A stretch of 64,000 nucleotides of DNA from Lumbricus terrestris (GCA_949752735.1 OX457037.1:35376446-35440445); one strand, 5' to 3'. Shown: positions 53,564 to 64,000, numbered from the stretch's first letter. Made by a program: numbers and translations. The notes: generated by a model not told the origin, from the letters alone.

Positions 53564-54609
53564 CTAAATAAATCACACAAAAACATATTCTGTATTTCTG
53601 CAACACTGAGTACTACGCTGAATGGCATGGCCACTGGGGAGTGTGAGTAATCTAAAACGGACACACAGTTGCATTAAATTTTCCACTTATTTCATTTATG
53701 AACTTCACAAAATCACCCTAAAGGTGTAACTTCCAATTTATACTTGGGAGTACACACGTCAATGGTGACTTTCTACATGTGAAATTGTGAATGTCCTGAC
53801 AAAATTTCACAGCAAATTATTCATTCATTCAGAAAATTTATACAGAGCCAATTGGTCATTCAGAGACAGACCTTGGTCTAAGTTTTTTGGGGGGTTGCCT
53901 TTGCCCATCATCTTTATAAGCTCAATATGATTGAACAGTTCATAGATATCCTAAAGTGAAATCCATCAACAAAGTAGGTCATAAGTAATCAGCACAGGAT
54001 CTACAATGAAAACTGAATCACGTAATGTACGTAATAGCTTAAATCTGTACAATGAATTGCTCCAAGAAGCACAAGTTTGAGGAATGAAGTATATGGATCA
54101 GTCACTTGCAAGGAAGTTGATGACCAGCATAGATTAACTTCCTGTCATGCATAGTGCTTTTGAAAGGTCAGTAACAGCTTCACACGGACAATTTTAACAC
54201 TTTCAGAGTATTTTTGGATGATTCAGTGAGCTGTGAACAGATTTTGTAATGTTCTTGTCTGTATTTCAGATATCTTACACCACTAAACTTAAGTTATACA
54301 ATATACATACATAAATGTTCAGTTTTGACTACAAAAGTCCGCACCAAATGAAAGTTCATTTTGACGATACACATTAGTTACTTAAGAAATTGAGGCTGCA
54401 AAATATTGAGCTCATTATTTGCTTACTTGAGGAACTTAATTTAAGAGCTCTTACGAGTTCACAGCTTTTCATCCTAGCCGAGGCTGTGGTCATCGGGCGC
54501 AGGACCGCAGGTGATACGAAAATAAAAATTACCAAATACTCTTCTTCACACCAATAATATGCAACGAGTCAATCTTCCCGACACGAAAATACACCTAGAT
54601 TTGCACAAC
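53564..54609. other. upstream flank of the NHL gene
   Basis: AT-rich, no recognisable coding exon. A short LINE-like tail remnant is at about 53820-53880 (TTCATTCATTCAGAAAATTT). The non-coding first exon and promoter of the NHL gene may lie here but cannot be placed. Confidence 0.35.
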
Positions 54610-54680
54610 GCGACACGCATTACTTTTGGGGGTAGGTAGCCTACCCCAGGTTACCTACCCCCAAAAGTAACGCGTGTCGC
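54610..54680. repeat. 71-bp near-perfect hairpin
   Basis: GCGACACGCATTACTTTTGG, then GGGTAGGTAGCC, is mirrored by GGTTACCTACCC, then CCAAAAGTAACGCGTGTCGC. Two arms of about 32 bp with two mismatches flank a 7-base loop (CTACCCCA region). It is probably a minute foldback element. Confidence 0.8.
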
Positions 54681-54825
54681 TATTACGAACGGCAACCGTT
54701 ATACGCGACTTGCACAATTTTAAAACAATACACAACCGTACCCAGAGGCTTCGTCGAATAAGGTTCCGAGCATGCGACTGAAGTATACACACACGAATTC
54801 GAGTCCACGGACTTGCAGCAATCTT

Positions 54826-55077
54826 TGGCGAAACTATAGTAACCGGGACCGATGTTTATAACGTTGGAAATTTCCAATTCGGTTAGGGTCAGGTTATGCG
54901 TCGTGAGGGTCGGTTAGGGTCAGGTTATGCGTCGTGAGGGTCGGTTAGGGTCAGGTTAAGCGTCATGAGGGTCGGTTAGGGTTAGTTTTAGGGTTAGTGT
55001 CGTCATTAGATTCTATATACTACACTACACTAAGACAATGTTATAAACATCGGTCCCGGATACTATAGTTTCGCCCA
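54826..55077. mobile_element. TIR element with internal 31-bp TTAGGG-like array
   Basis: TIRs of about 42 bp: the left begins TGGCGAAACTATAGTAACCG and the right ends CGGATACTATAGTTTCGCCCA. ATCTT flanks both sides (54821-54825, 55078-55082), a likely target duplication. Inside are three copies of a 31-bp unit GGTTAGGGTCAGGTTATGCG plus TCGTGAGGGTC, then plain GGTTAGGG units. Confidence 0.78.
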
Positions 55078-55574
55078 ATCTTTATCTAAACAACAAAATG
55101 GTCTTAAATTACATATACATGGATGTTACTAAGGCGCTACATAAGTAAAGCCAAATTCAGGGCTTCGTATCAGTGGGACTGTGTACGCGTAGCGCTTCCA
55201 TTAGAGAGATTAAACAACAAACTACGCACGCCCTCACTTCTTAAATTTAATTGTTACCGCTTAAAGCAGAACAAAAAGTTATAAAGATTGAGATTTATGA
55301 AAAACCGACCTGCACAAATTTAAATCCCTTCCACGGACTTCTTCTCCTGCTACCATCACCATCGCCGCCTGGCCTACGTGCCAACAGACACGGCTTTCAG
55401 TACGAAACGCGACAATCGTACCTGGTGCGATAAGAAATCAACGCATGCGATCTACGATAGGCTAACCCTGGAGAATTTTCACAATGACTCAGAAACGCAT
55501 AGTTTGTATTTTAAGCTTCCAGCAACTCAGATGTAGACAAGGAACGCACCCATAAATAGAAAACGCGCGTGGCG

Positions 55575-55695
55575 CTTCATTCATTTAAAGAATATCATAG
55601 CGTCCTCTTCAAGAATCAACTCAGAGGCACTCCCAGTCCAACAACAGTGAAACAAAAAAGTGTTAATGAGTCTGTAAAACACTGAGGAGTCAACT
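55575..55695 (-). mobile_element. LINE 3' tail fragment
   Basis: TTCAAGAATCAACTCAGAGG and CACTCCCAGTCCAACAACAG with preceding ATTCATT repeat is a minus-strand copy of the CR1/L2-like LINE 3' end (compare 35318-35580). No open frame remains. Confidence 0.5.
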
Positions 55696-55710
55696 CTGTT
55701 GAGGTAGGCC

Positions 55711-55849
55711 CAGTGGCGGTGCTAGGGGGTGGTTAGGGGGGCTAAGCCCCCTAAAAATAGCCATCCATTTTTTTCCCCATGTAAAAATAAATTTTTTGGG
55801 CGATTAACCCCCTTTAGCCCCCCAAACTGAAATCCTGGCGCCGCCACTG
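55711..55849. mobile_element. hAT-like element with CAGTGGCGG ends, short copy
   Basis: It begins CAGTGGCGGTGCTAGG and ends CCTGGCGCCGCCACTG, with a perfect 8-bp duplication GGTAGGCC (55703-55710, 55850-55857). It shares AGGGGGGCTAAGCCCCCTAA and CCCCCCAAACTGAAATCCTG with the longer copy at 13480, and lacks that copy's internal units. Confidence 0.88.
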
Positions 55850-55883
55850 GGTAGGCCTAGTTCAAATTAATAGGCTATAGGCC

Positions 55884-56190
55884 CATGGGCGGAGACCTAG
55901 GGGACAGGGGGGACGGTCCCCCCCTTCCCCCAATGGAGGTGTTGGGGGAGACGGTCCATGCATTTGTCCCCGCCCCAATCGTTGGGCGCCACGACTAAAA
56001 AAAGTCATCAACTTTTTTGGCGGCGAAAATAGAAAATTTCGTCCAGATTTCGGCCGGATGACTAAAAAAAAGGTCGTCAGAAATTTTGGCCGGCAAATGA
56101 TGGAAATTTTTCGGCTACACCCAGTCAGTCGTCCGTCCAAAAATCTTTCCGTCCCCCCCCCCCAAATCTCCGCCCAGGTCTCCGCCTATG
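55884..56190. mobile_element. TIR element with CATGGGCGGAGACC ends
   Basis: CATGGGCGGAGACCT and AGGTCTCCGCCTATG are inverted ends with two mismatches; the interior has C-rich runs. The interior also holds CGGCCGGATGACTAAAAAAA and GGTCGTCAGAAATTTTGG, nearly identical to a part of the 13480 element although the ends differ. No clear target duplication is seen. Confidence 0.6.
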
Positions 56191-56649
56191 TATAATAGGC
56201 CTATAGGCGCCTATAACTATATGATGTAACATCTATGACTTCAAGAAGATTAGGCTATAGTTAAACCAATCTGGTAATCGAGAAATCTAAAGGTAGGACC
56301 TGCTGCACGTAGGCCTATTGGTGTATATAGTTTCCTGTACAGTAAAGATCAGCTTTCTCAATCCCCACGGTTGCAGCGCCTATAGGCTATAAGCCTAAGG
56401 TCTACAATTTCAGCAGGTCGCGTCAGTGACATTGTTGCTAAGCTTTGCAGCAGATCGAAGAAATTAAATGTATAGAAGATAGGATATAAAGACTGCAGGT
56501 CATAATTAAGGAATGTCAAGAGTAAAATAGGCAAGTCAAATGACCTGCAAGTCTGCAACCCAGGCCATAGGTAGGCCTAGGCCTATAATGATGTCATGCT
56601 AATTTTCAGCGAGATGATTTGTTTGCAAAATGAATTATGCGTTTTAAAT

Positions 56650-56666
56650 GTATATCTAGCTATATA

Positions 56667-56700
<34 letters not shown>

Positions 56701-56730
56701 GCCTATATATATATATAATATATATATATA
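56650..56730. repeat. TA dinucleotide repeat
   Basis: Interrupted TATATA runs. A second TA run is at 57797-57843, and a smaller one at about 43690-43735. The codons in frames through these runs are artefacts. Confidence 0.9.
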
Positions 56731-57164
56731 GGATAATATTAAGCTTACTCAAAATGCCACAATCGAGCGGTTGCAAAATTCTCACGCAAGACAAGAAATT
56801 ACCGGCCATTTGCACCTTAGCCTGCGGGCCTAGCCTACGTTAGCCTACATTAGGTCTACTCCGAGGCTACTCGTGAGTCGTGATAAAGAAAATAATGTGC
56901 ATAGGCCTAACTTTGCATGATAAGATTTCTAGGTTAGGCCTAAAGTGTATAGGTCACACAGAAATGTAAGGTAATTTTGCTCTTTGATTTCAATAATATT
57001 ATATCACATTATTTATACTGAGATAATAAATCATAATATTATAATAATATCCTATTTTCCAGTCGGCCGTGCTGCATATTTCCAACACAATTCTCTCAGG
57101 AGACTCAGGTACGTGGCTCTGGGTAGGGGCCCTTTGGCCCATTTTGGGTCTCCTGCATGGTAAG

Positions 57165-57790
57165 CCAACATTGTATTGTATCTATTGTAATATTGTATCT
57201 GACCATTAAATTTCACAAAGCGCTTCTCGCAGCAAGAGCCTTTCAGAAGCGCTCCCAGTGCGTTCAACCCCAAGAAAAAGTCAAGTTTTCAGACGAGAGA
57301 AAGACGAGGATACACTGCCAGAGACTGCAGCAGAGAGGATGGCAGAGCGAACTGATGGGGAAGCCCATTTCATAGGAAGGTACCAATTAAGCTAAATGCA
57401 GGCAAATGATCTGGCCATGGCGGTCCTGACACGGGGGACAAAGAAGCCATGCCGATCAGAGGACCTAAGAGGACGCAAGCAGCGAAGTGGCAGAAAGTGG
57501 GCGAAGTATATATGATCACACAGATATATATACTTCGGAAGTTCGGAGCAAGACCCAATTGAGACTTAAGGACCAAAATCAGGACTTTAAATTGTATACG
57601 GGCCGAAAGTGGAAGCCAGTGAAGTTGTTCAGTCATGAATGTAGAAATGTGGGAGAATCGAGGAAGACGGGCAATGAGCCTATAGCTGCCTAGCAGCAGC
57701 ACTGAGTACAGATTGCAGAGAAGCTATAGCCGAACTTTAGGCAGGCCAATAAGGACAGAATGACAATAGTCAACTCAACATAAAATAATT
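57165..57790 (-). mobile_element. LINE 3' fragment, second family
   Basis: The minus strand reads ...RLIARLPRFSHISTFMTEQL, HWLPLSARIQFKVLILVLKS, QLGLAP... then a degraded end NALGALLKG..CEKRFVKF, followed by a tail with TACAAT repeats. It is closely related to the copy at 60390-61108. Frame breaks show it is dead. Confidence 0.75.
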
Positions 57791-57794
57791 AGGC

Positions 57795-57846
<52 letters not shown>

Positions 57847-57853
57847 CTAACAC

Positions 57854-58040
57854 CAGTGCCTATAAATCGTGGAAAAAGAAGTGCCTGGAGGCTGGACGCC
57901 CCTTACCTCTCGAAAAGAAGTGCCTGGACGCCCCTTACCTTTCCATTCTGTACCCGCCAATAAGTGGCTGGACGGTGTTCAGATTTCAAAACAAGTGCAT
58001 GGACGCCGTACATGACCGTCCAGGCACACTTTAAGCCCTG
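57854..58040 (+). mobile_element. hAT-type MITE family C, copy 8
   Basis: CAGTGCCTATAAATCGTGG to CACACTTTAAGCCCTG, with two internal 32-bp-type units. No 8-bp duplication is recognisable at its flanks (GCTAACAC versus TACAGTGT), so one edge may have been rearranged; a TA repeat lies just to its left. Confidence 0.85.
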
Positions 58041-58760
58041 TACAGTGTACAACTCTCTGTAATAGTTGCCGAATAAAGGTTATGTTATGTTATTCCATCC
58101 GGTACGATTTTCTTCTTTAATAGGCAAAATCACAAAGTGACAAAGACTTCAAGTCTGAACAAAACTTATACCTAGCCTATACTTTCTAAATAAGTATGTA
58201 AGAATTATTGCAATGGGCATTAATTACTGGCACAGCCGTACTCGAGTAGTGCCCGTACCAACCTGTAGGCAAAGATAGTTTTTTTAGTGCGGCTTTTTTG
58301 GCGTAATTTTCTCGTCGTTTCTTTGCTGTAGGCTACTGAAGGTTGGAATGTCAGACTACAAAAAGTGTAAAGCGAACGTAAGCCTACGTCTTTCGACATT
58401 GTCCGACATAGAAGTGAACGAATTCGTTATAAGCAGTTAAGACGGTGCACTCTACGACGGCGGAATAGGCCTAGTCATTTTGGGGAAGTCAGAATGGAAT
58501 GTCTTTAGCCTAAAGCTCCAAAAGTCACGTCAGACAGACCAACTTAAGCACCGGGGTCAATCAATTCAAATCCGTTATAGCCAGGCTTTATAGGCCTATT
58601 TATCTGTTCCAATGCCAGTTCGGCCAGGAGACGAGAACAGAGGTCAACTACACAGGGAACGGTAGGGGGCAGAGTAGGCCCTATATGGCGTTACGTGTAG
58701 TAGAAATCGTTCATGATAGTGGTCGCATGCTAGTGCAAGTGTAGCATAAAATGTCAATAG

Positions 58761-59739
58761 TAGGGCTGTTGATTTAATCGCGTTAACGCGTGCGATTAAC
58801 GCGTTAAAAAAATTTGCGATTAAAATTTTTAACGCATTAATCGTATGCGTTAATTAGATCTGATTGAAATGGAATCAGAGGCAGAAAAACTCGTTTTAAA
58901 CGGGAGGCTCATACTTAAGGCTAGTGATACATTCTTTGGCAAATATTCCAAAAAGAATTTGAGTTCGTAGCAATTCTTTGCTCCATTATTGTTGCCTGCA
59001 TGCGAACCAAAACGTTCGTTAAACGCTAACGATGAGTCGTCGACATCGGCCGCATCGCATCGGCCAGTACGGCTGTTTCCTTTTTCCTCACCCCGTCAGA
59101 CGTCAGACTACGTTGGTTGAACTCCATGAGATGGCAAGACCAATGGATTTCAGGTTTCAAATGATAAATGCTTACAGAAGGACAACTGAGACGAGGTTTG
59201 GCAAGAACCGCAACCTCTTGTGAAAAATTGTGATTATAAATGATGAGGTTCAATAGCAGACCTACTATTGTTAATTAATAAGAGCATCCCTTGAACCGAC
59301 CAGGGTAAATTAACTGGTCTGCGGGTACATTTGGCTGAATAAATAATTCATCTTGATAGTCAGAAAACGTTTGTCTAATTTCACATTTAGGCCTATAGCC
59401 ATTTTAATTGAAGGTGGCTCAAATGAAAAAATTAACGGATTTTGAGCAGTTGACTCACTGATGATTTGAACAGTGTTTCAATTCTGTCCGTCATACAAAA
59501 CTGTTCAAAAAACTAAATGCAGAAATTCAATACGCCTAAGCCAAAGACTATTAAAATATGTTTGCAATAGAAAGAATGCATTCAGTCATTAAAATTTTAT
59601 GCTTCAGGGCTCCTTAGAAAATAGTAAGATTAATATATTTGGAGGAAATGCATTGCGATTAATTTGACGTTAATTGCGATTAAAAAAATTAATCGCGCGA
59701 TTAATTTCGATTAAATTTTTTAATCGAACAACAGCCCTA
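58761..59739. mobile_element. hAT-like element with TAGGGCTGTTG ends and TTAACGCG-rich subterminal repeats (979 bp)
   Basis: The ends TAGGGCTGTTG and CAACAGCCCTA are exact inverted repeats, and GTCAATAG flanks both sides (58753-58760, 59740-59747) as a perfect 8-bp target duplication. Subterminal regions are packed with GATTAA/TTAACGCG motifs (AATCGCGTTAACGCG). The middle has no long open frame, so it is a non-autonomous deletion derivative. The perfect duplication suggests a fairly young insertion. Confidence 0.88.
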
Positions 59740-59747
59740 GTCAATAG

Positions 59748-60389
59748 TAGGCTAAAGGAAGGCCAGAATAGTCAAACGCATAAATGGAAAGTGATAGTTA
59801 AGCATAAATTGGGTAATGGCAATGACATGTTTAAAACTCTTCCCCATTGCTTGTGCTATTCCTGTTGTTGTGGTTGTTGCACCAATCAAAAGAAACACAC
59901 ACCACATTATTTTATAGTTCAAACCGCACAAACAGGAAGTTTTTTAATGCGGCTTTGCTTGGCGAAAATTTTCTTGTCGTTTCTGACAAATTTTCCCCAA
60001 GATATGTTGCAAGTTGGCGACGAAAAAACTGATTTTTTAGTCATCAACTTTAAAAAATTGCATTTCACCTTCCTGGCATTCCTGCTGCTTATTTTTCACT
60101 GCACATGTCCTACTTCGTCCGTGGTTAACCGGCCTGCAATTAACTTTTTCTAATGATTTCCACTGCACAGAACTACTTTTACAGCTGCACAAATTCATTT
60201 ACAACTGCACATTTTGTGTAGAACTGCACGTTAAAAAAGCCCTGGGTTTTGGGACTATGTACATATTTTATACAAGGAAGAAAAGTGTCATATTTGGGTA
60301 TTTGGTGAATGACTTGATGCCTTGTACATAAAACAACGGTGCACTAGAACCTACTAATAGCAATCATGGAGTCAGTTGAGCAAGTTCGG
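59748..60389. other. non-genic stretch with a 50-bp duplicated motif
   Basis: A 159-codon frame crosses the hAT-like element edge and is not credible. The segment at 59940-59985 (GTTTTTTAATGCGGCTTTGC) resembles 58275-58325 (GTTTTTTTAGTGCGGCTTTT), so it is another dispersed repeat. Nothing else is recognised. Confidence 0.35.
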
Positions 60390-61108
60390 ATAATGTAATG
60401 TAATTAGTACTTTATATAGCGCCGCTCACAACCAAGGCCATTCAGTAGCGCTCCCAGTGCGATAACCCCTAGAGAAAAAATAGGTCTTAAGAAGAGAGAG
60501 AGATGTAGATAACGATCCTGAAAGTAGAGTCCCACGCAGAGTGGAGGGAAGAGAATTCCACAAGGAGGGCCCAATGATGGTGAAGGATCAAGTTTGAGCA
60601 ATAGTGGTCCTAGCTCGTGAAACAAACAAGTCAGCCCTGTCCAGAGAACGGAGAGGTCGATGAGAAGATGCTGATAGAGGAGAACGAATGAGATCACTGA
60701 GATACATCGGTGCAAGACCCAGTTTGGATTTGAGTACCAGAGAAAGGACTTTATATTGTATGCGGGCAGAGAGAGGAAGCCAGTGTAGTTGGTTAATCAT
60801 GAACGATGATATATGAGAGTACTTAGGAAGGCGCGCAATTAATCGAGCAGCAGCATTAAGGACAGATTGAATGGGAGATAGGCGGACCTTTGGAAGACCA
60901 ATAAGAAGGGAGTTACAGTAATCAATTCTGGAACAGACAAAAGCATGGACTATTGATGTCATGGTTGAAAGGGAGACAGATCTGCGAATGGACCTGAGAC
61001 GACGGAGGTGAAAGTAAGAGGAGTGCGTAAGGTTGGTTACATGTGTTGAGAATGTCAGCGAGCAGTCAAGAGTGACACCTAGGTCACGAACAGAAGATAG
61101 GCAACCGT
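60390..61108 (-). mobile_element. CR1/L2-like LINE 3' fragment, second family
   Basis: Two overlapping minus-strand frames (60962-60588 and 60715-60404) carry SIVHAFVCSRIDYCNSLLIG, LNAAARLIARLPKYSHISSF, LHWLPLSARIQYKVLSLVLK and a C-terminus ending LGVIALGALLNG..CERRYIKY. Sequence to about 61108 still encodes VRDLGVTLDCSLTFSTHVTN in another frame. Frameshifts make it inactive. The 3' tail has ATTAC-type repeats. Confidence 0.82.
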
Positions 61109-61202
61109 TGGATCACAAACCATCGTTATTCACTGCCATTTTAATAATTCACTGACTTCGCATTCCTTAACATCATCATTTTTGTTGTTGTTGTTGTTGT
61201 TG

Positions 61203-61416
61203 TATGTGCACCTGTTATAGCGCCCCTTCAAGCTCACTACTCAGGGGCGCTTCTGACTAAAGTGTGGACACTGCATCGAAGTTTCACGCCGAAGCGCTGG
61301 GCAATTGCGAGTGAAGGACTTGCCCAAGGTCCCTGCGCGGCGACATGAGGTCGATTCGAACTTTCAACCCTCCGGCTGCAAGGCAACGAGCATACCCACT
61401 ACACCACTGAGCCCCA
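61203..61416 (-). mobile_element. tRNA-derived SINE, copy 9
   Basis: Full-length minus-strand copy: 3' end TATGTGCACCTGTTATAGCG (plus reading), body CATCGAAGTTTCACGCCGAA, head ending ACTACACCACTGAGCCCC. The B box is slightly degraded (GTTCGAATCG). A TTG run (61180-61203) precedes it. Confidence 0.85.
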
Positions 61417-62715
61417 CGATTAATTAAATCCATTGTAAGAGAAACGGAGCGACTCGTGAGGGCTCCTAAAGATAAATAATTATTACTCCAGTATTAAATC
61501 TGACTGCAACTGACATTATTAAACATTATCATCATGAAAGATTTGTCAGCTGTTTTCAATAACCGTTTGAAACATTTTAATCGTCTCAAAACTTAATTTT
61601 CAATGTTTCTCTAAATATAATATCGACAGTTTTATGCAACGCATACATCACTTTTTAATCCATAAACTACAAGGTTAAGTTATTCCGCTATTGCACTTCA
61701 CATATTTCTAAGTCTTGGGCTACACATATTAGACCAAACTCCTGTTTATTTAGCACTACTATCGCTAGCATTTGATCATTGGCGACATGAAGCAACAGTC
61801 CAACAAATTCTTGAGCAATATTCATTCTTACAATGACATTTGCAAAAGAAGCTCGAACTAATTATATATCAACATTATAAATCAAGCACTCAACCAATCC
61901 AGAAAGTTTCTTCTACTCCAAAAAAGACGGTTCTGAACTTCTGACAACGTCAATTCATTTTAGATTACTCAATTTCACACCATTCTGAACAGTAGTGAAA
62001 TAAGCAGATCTAATATCACAAGGTGTAACCTCAGAATCCTATAAATTAATACAGATGTGATGCCCATTACACCAGATCAATCAAATATCAGCAGTTCATT
62101 CCCAGCTATAGACAGCTTCAAAGTTCATCAACGTGACAAATTTTTCATTGCTATTATGTCTCCATGAAATATACATAGAAACATGAAATTCATGATATGA
62201 CAATTTTAAGTCCAACCAACCAAAAAGTCACAGAATCATTTTGTAGATGTTCTCCAAGTTTTAACGTTTAGAGTAACTGAAGAGCACTTGCACCGTTCAA
62301 GTCCACAGAAATGCAAAAGTAAATACGGGAATCTGATAACTCCGTCTTTAATGCCTTAATAAAAATAAAAAACCAACACACAGGCAGTCAAATTTCCTAA
62401 AGTAAACTACAAAGCAATTTACATTTACCAAATAAATAGCTAAATACAAAATCATCACACAAGAGAACTTGTCTTCAATTTACATAACATTCTCACTCAA
62501 ATTTTGTATTCTAACACGGACGGACCTTGGGTAATGAAGTCCCCATTTACAGGCGACAGTACAGGGATATTTATAGTAATGTACCAATACTTATATGTGC
62601 AACTCCGCTACACATTCAGTTCTGTAAACGACAATACAGTCGAAATCAGTGAATAGCTGGAAAAGTATAACCAGGAACCATCACAACTATTTATATCCCG
62701 ACGACATGTAACTCT
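61417..62715. other. probable 3' UTR and flank of the RS-domain gene
   Basis: AT-rich with no coding signal. On the minus strand it follows the stop codon at 62716. TTTATT at 61745 (AATAAA on the minus strand) is one candidate poly(A) signal. No mobile element is recognised. Confidence 0.4.
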
Positions 62716-63762
62716 TCAATCAGAGGAACGAGATCGACTGCGACTTGATGGCGAAGATCTACAATAAAAGTGGATAATTTTATACCAAGGTGCTTTACAA
62801 TGTCCTTAACTGAACAATCATTTTATACTCCTACATTATAATAGACCTTAACGCATCATTCACTCCTAAGTGTCTTTAATCTATTGACGATTTTTTCACT
62901 ATCCTGACTCTAAACTGTGGCTTTTGTACCTTGTGGCATTCACGTCAACAATTCAATAAAGCAGTAATCTAAATTTAGGACATATACAATTACAACATCC
63001 TTTCCCACAGTAAATTTTCCCATAGATAAGGTAGGTTTCTGAACTATCGCAGTGTCCAAACTGCTTTTGTAAAGCTGTGCAAACCTGTTTTGCCAGCAAA
63101 CAGCCTTTCTGCCTGTCAACCTTTCAAAAAGGCAAGAACACAGGTTTTGTTTCAAATGCCATGGGACCCATAAAGACCCTGTACTTTATGGAAATGCAAG
63201 AACCCTGTAGGTTCCATATGGGCATGCTGCCAGAGTACTATGGTCCAACTCTAAAACTGAAAATTACTACAACACACGAACCAATAAAAGTTACTCCTTA
63301 ATGCTCCGCTCACATAAGCTAGAGATACCATGATGTGATTCGTTCATCACCAGAATACTATATAGATGACGTTGTCTGATGCTAATATTTTAGTTCTTAT
63401 ACTACATTTAACTTGTTACTTTAAACTGTACGTTTTTATTACCAATTATTACTTTGATGTATTACAATGATGTTCTATGTCACATTGTGTGGTTGCAAGT
63501 GGTGCAAAAAAGAAAATACTCACTTACTTACTTATATTACAATTACTAGACATAGTATCCTGCAGCAAAAATATGGCTAATTTCCGCAATTTCTTATAGT
63601 TTTTGTTTCAAGATAAGACTCATTAGTTTATTATGCTACTGCAAACACTAACCAATTTAATACTCATCTATTGTAATTCATTTAGACTGTCCAATTTTTT
63701 ACCTTCTTTGTCTGTAAGACTCTTGACTTGAACTTTCACGTCGGCGTCTGTAGGAACGGCTC
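62716..63762 (-). CDS. RS-domain (SR-type) protein, last two coding exons (partial)
   Basis: Exon 63762-63703 encodes SRSYRRRRESSSQESYRQR and joins in phase through a GTAAAA donor and a TTTTATTGTAG acceptor to exon 62758-62716, encoding RSSPSSRSRSRSSD and TGA. The joined text is a C-terminal arginine/serine domain as in SR splicing factors or TRA2-like proteins. The RNA-binding part would be right of the window, so the family member cannot be named. The acceptor TTTTTTTAAG precedes the first of these exons. The evidence is short but the phases agree and both ends have splice signals. Confidence 0.65.
62759..63702. other. intron of the RS-domain gene
   Basis: AT-rich. The part 63349-63500 is a copy of the repeat at about 758-900. 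Short open frames (60-74 codons) lack support. Confidence 0.45.
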
Positions 63763-64000
63763 CTTAAAAAAATCAACACTGAATGTTCAACGTAGACCGT
63801 AGTGAACGACAACTTTATTAAAATAAGCACCAAATTCGAATAACAGAATAAGATATATTTAATTACAGCAATGGAGAAATCAAGACCAAATTGCAATTTC
63901 AACATATGGCTGTTAACTACAACCTTTACACAAATATTAACAAAGGCTCTGATAAAGTTAAATTCTAAACAATACGCTTCCAGTGGAGCAATAGTTTCAG
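63763..64000. other. intron of the RS-domain gene at window edge
   Basis: Intronic sequence upstream (minus strand) of exon 63762-63703. No exon is recognised before the window ends. Confidence 0.4.

Noticed and set aside
59674..60153. 159-codon plus-strand frame
   Set aside because: It starts inside the hAT-like element's subterminal repeat and crosses its edge; no recognisable domain.

Overview
The window looks like nuclear DNA of an invertebrate animal, probably marine. It has GT-AG (and some GC-AG) spliced genes with metazoan protein architectures, a motile-cilium gene, TTAGGG-like interstitial arrays, tRNA-derived SINEs, CR1/L2-like LINE remnants, and many short terminal-inverted-repeat (TIR) elements. 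The phylum cannot be settled from this sequence alone.

Layout: (1) 1-12611, plus strand: most of a PCF11 gene (pre-mRNA 3'-end cleavage factor). Its 5' exons, which should encode the CTD-interacting domain, lie outside the window. (2) 15510-35660, minus strand: a complete CCDC40 gene of 16 coding exons (1048 aa), encoding a ciliary axoneme ruler protein. Its introns are loaded with minisatellites and mobile elements, and an RFX X-box-like site lies about 45 bp upstream of its ATG. (3) 38022-39716, plus: an intron-free coding exon for an LRR-LRRCT-FN3 type I membrane protein. (4) 42617-49296, plus: a complete 7-exon ACSF3 (mitochondrial malonyl-CoA synthetase), in which two of six introns have GC donors. 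(5) 52272-53561, minus: an NHL-repeat beta-propeller protein. (6) 62716-63762, minus: the last two coding exons of an RS-domain (SR-type) protein that continues past the window end. PCF11/CCDC40 and ACSF3/NHL are convergent pairs. The genes are unrelated housekeeping, ciliary and metabolic functions, with no operon logic.

Repeats dominate the rest. Nine copies of a tRNA-derived SINE share their 3' end with a local CR1/L2-like LINE. Eight copies of a roughly 180-bp hAT-type MITE were found, six of them with 8-bp target-site duplications visible in the sequence. Further hAT-like and foldback elements occur at 13480, 55711, 55884 and 58761.

The most interesting pattern is that several minisatellites sit inside these elements. 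A 32-bp array fills one hAT MITE. A 17-19 bp array fills a foldback element whose unexpanded copy is at 43836. TTAGGG-like arrays lie between inverted repeats at 1-298 and 54826-55077. A 20-bp array is fused to a truncated SINE and looks derived from it. In CCDC40, other tandem arrays have copied real splice junctions (exon 7 donor, exon 3 acceptor). All calls come from reading the sequence; no database or alignment program was used.
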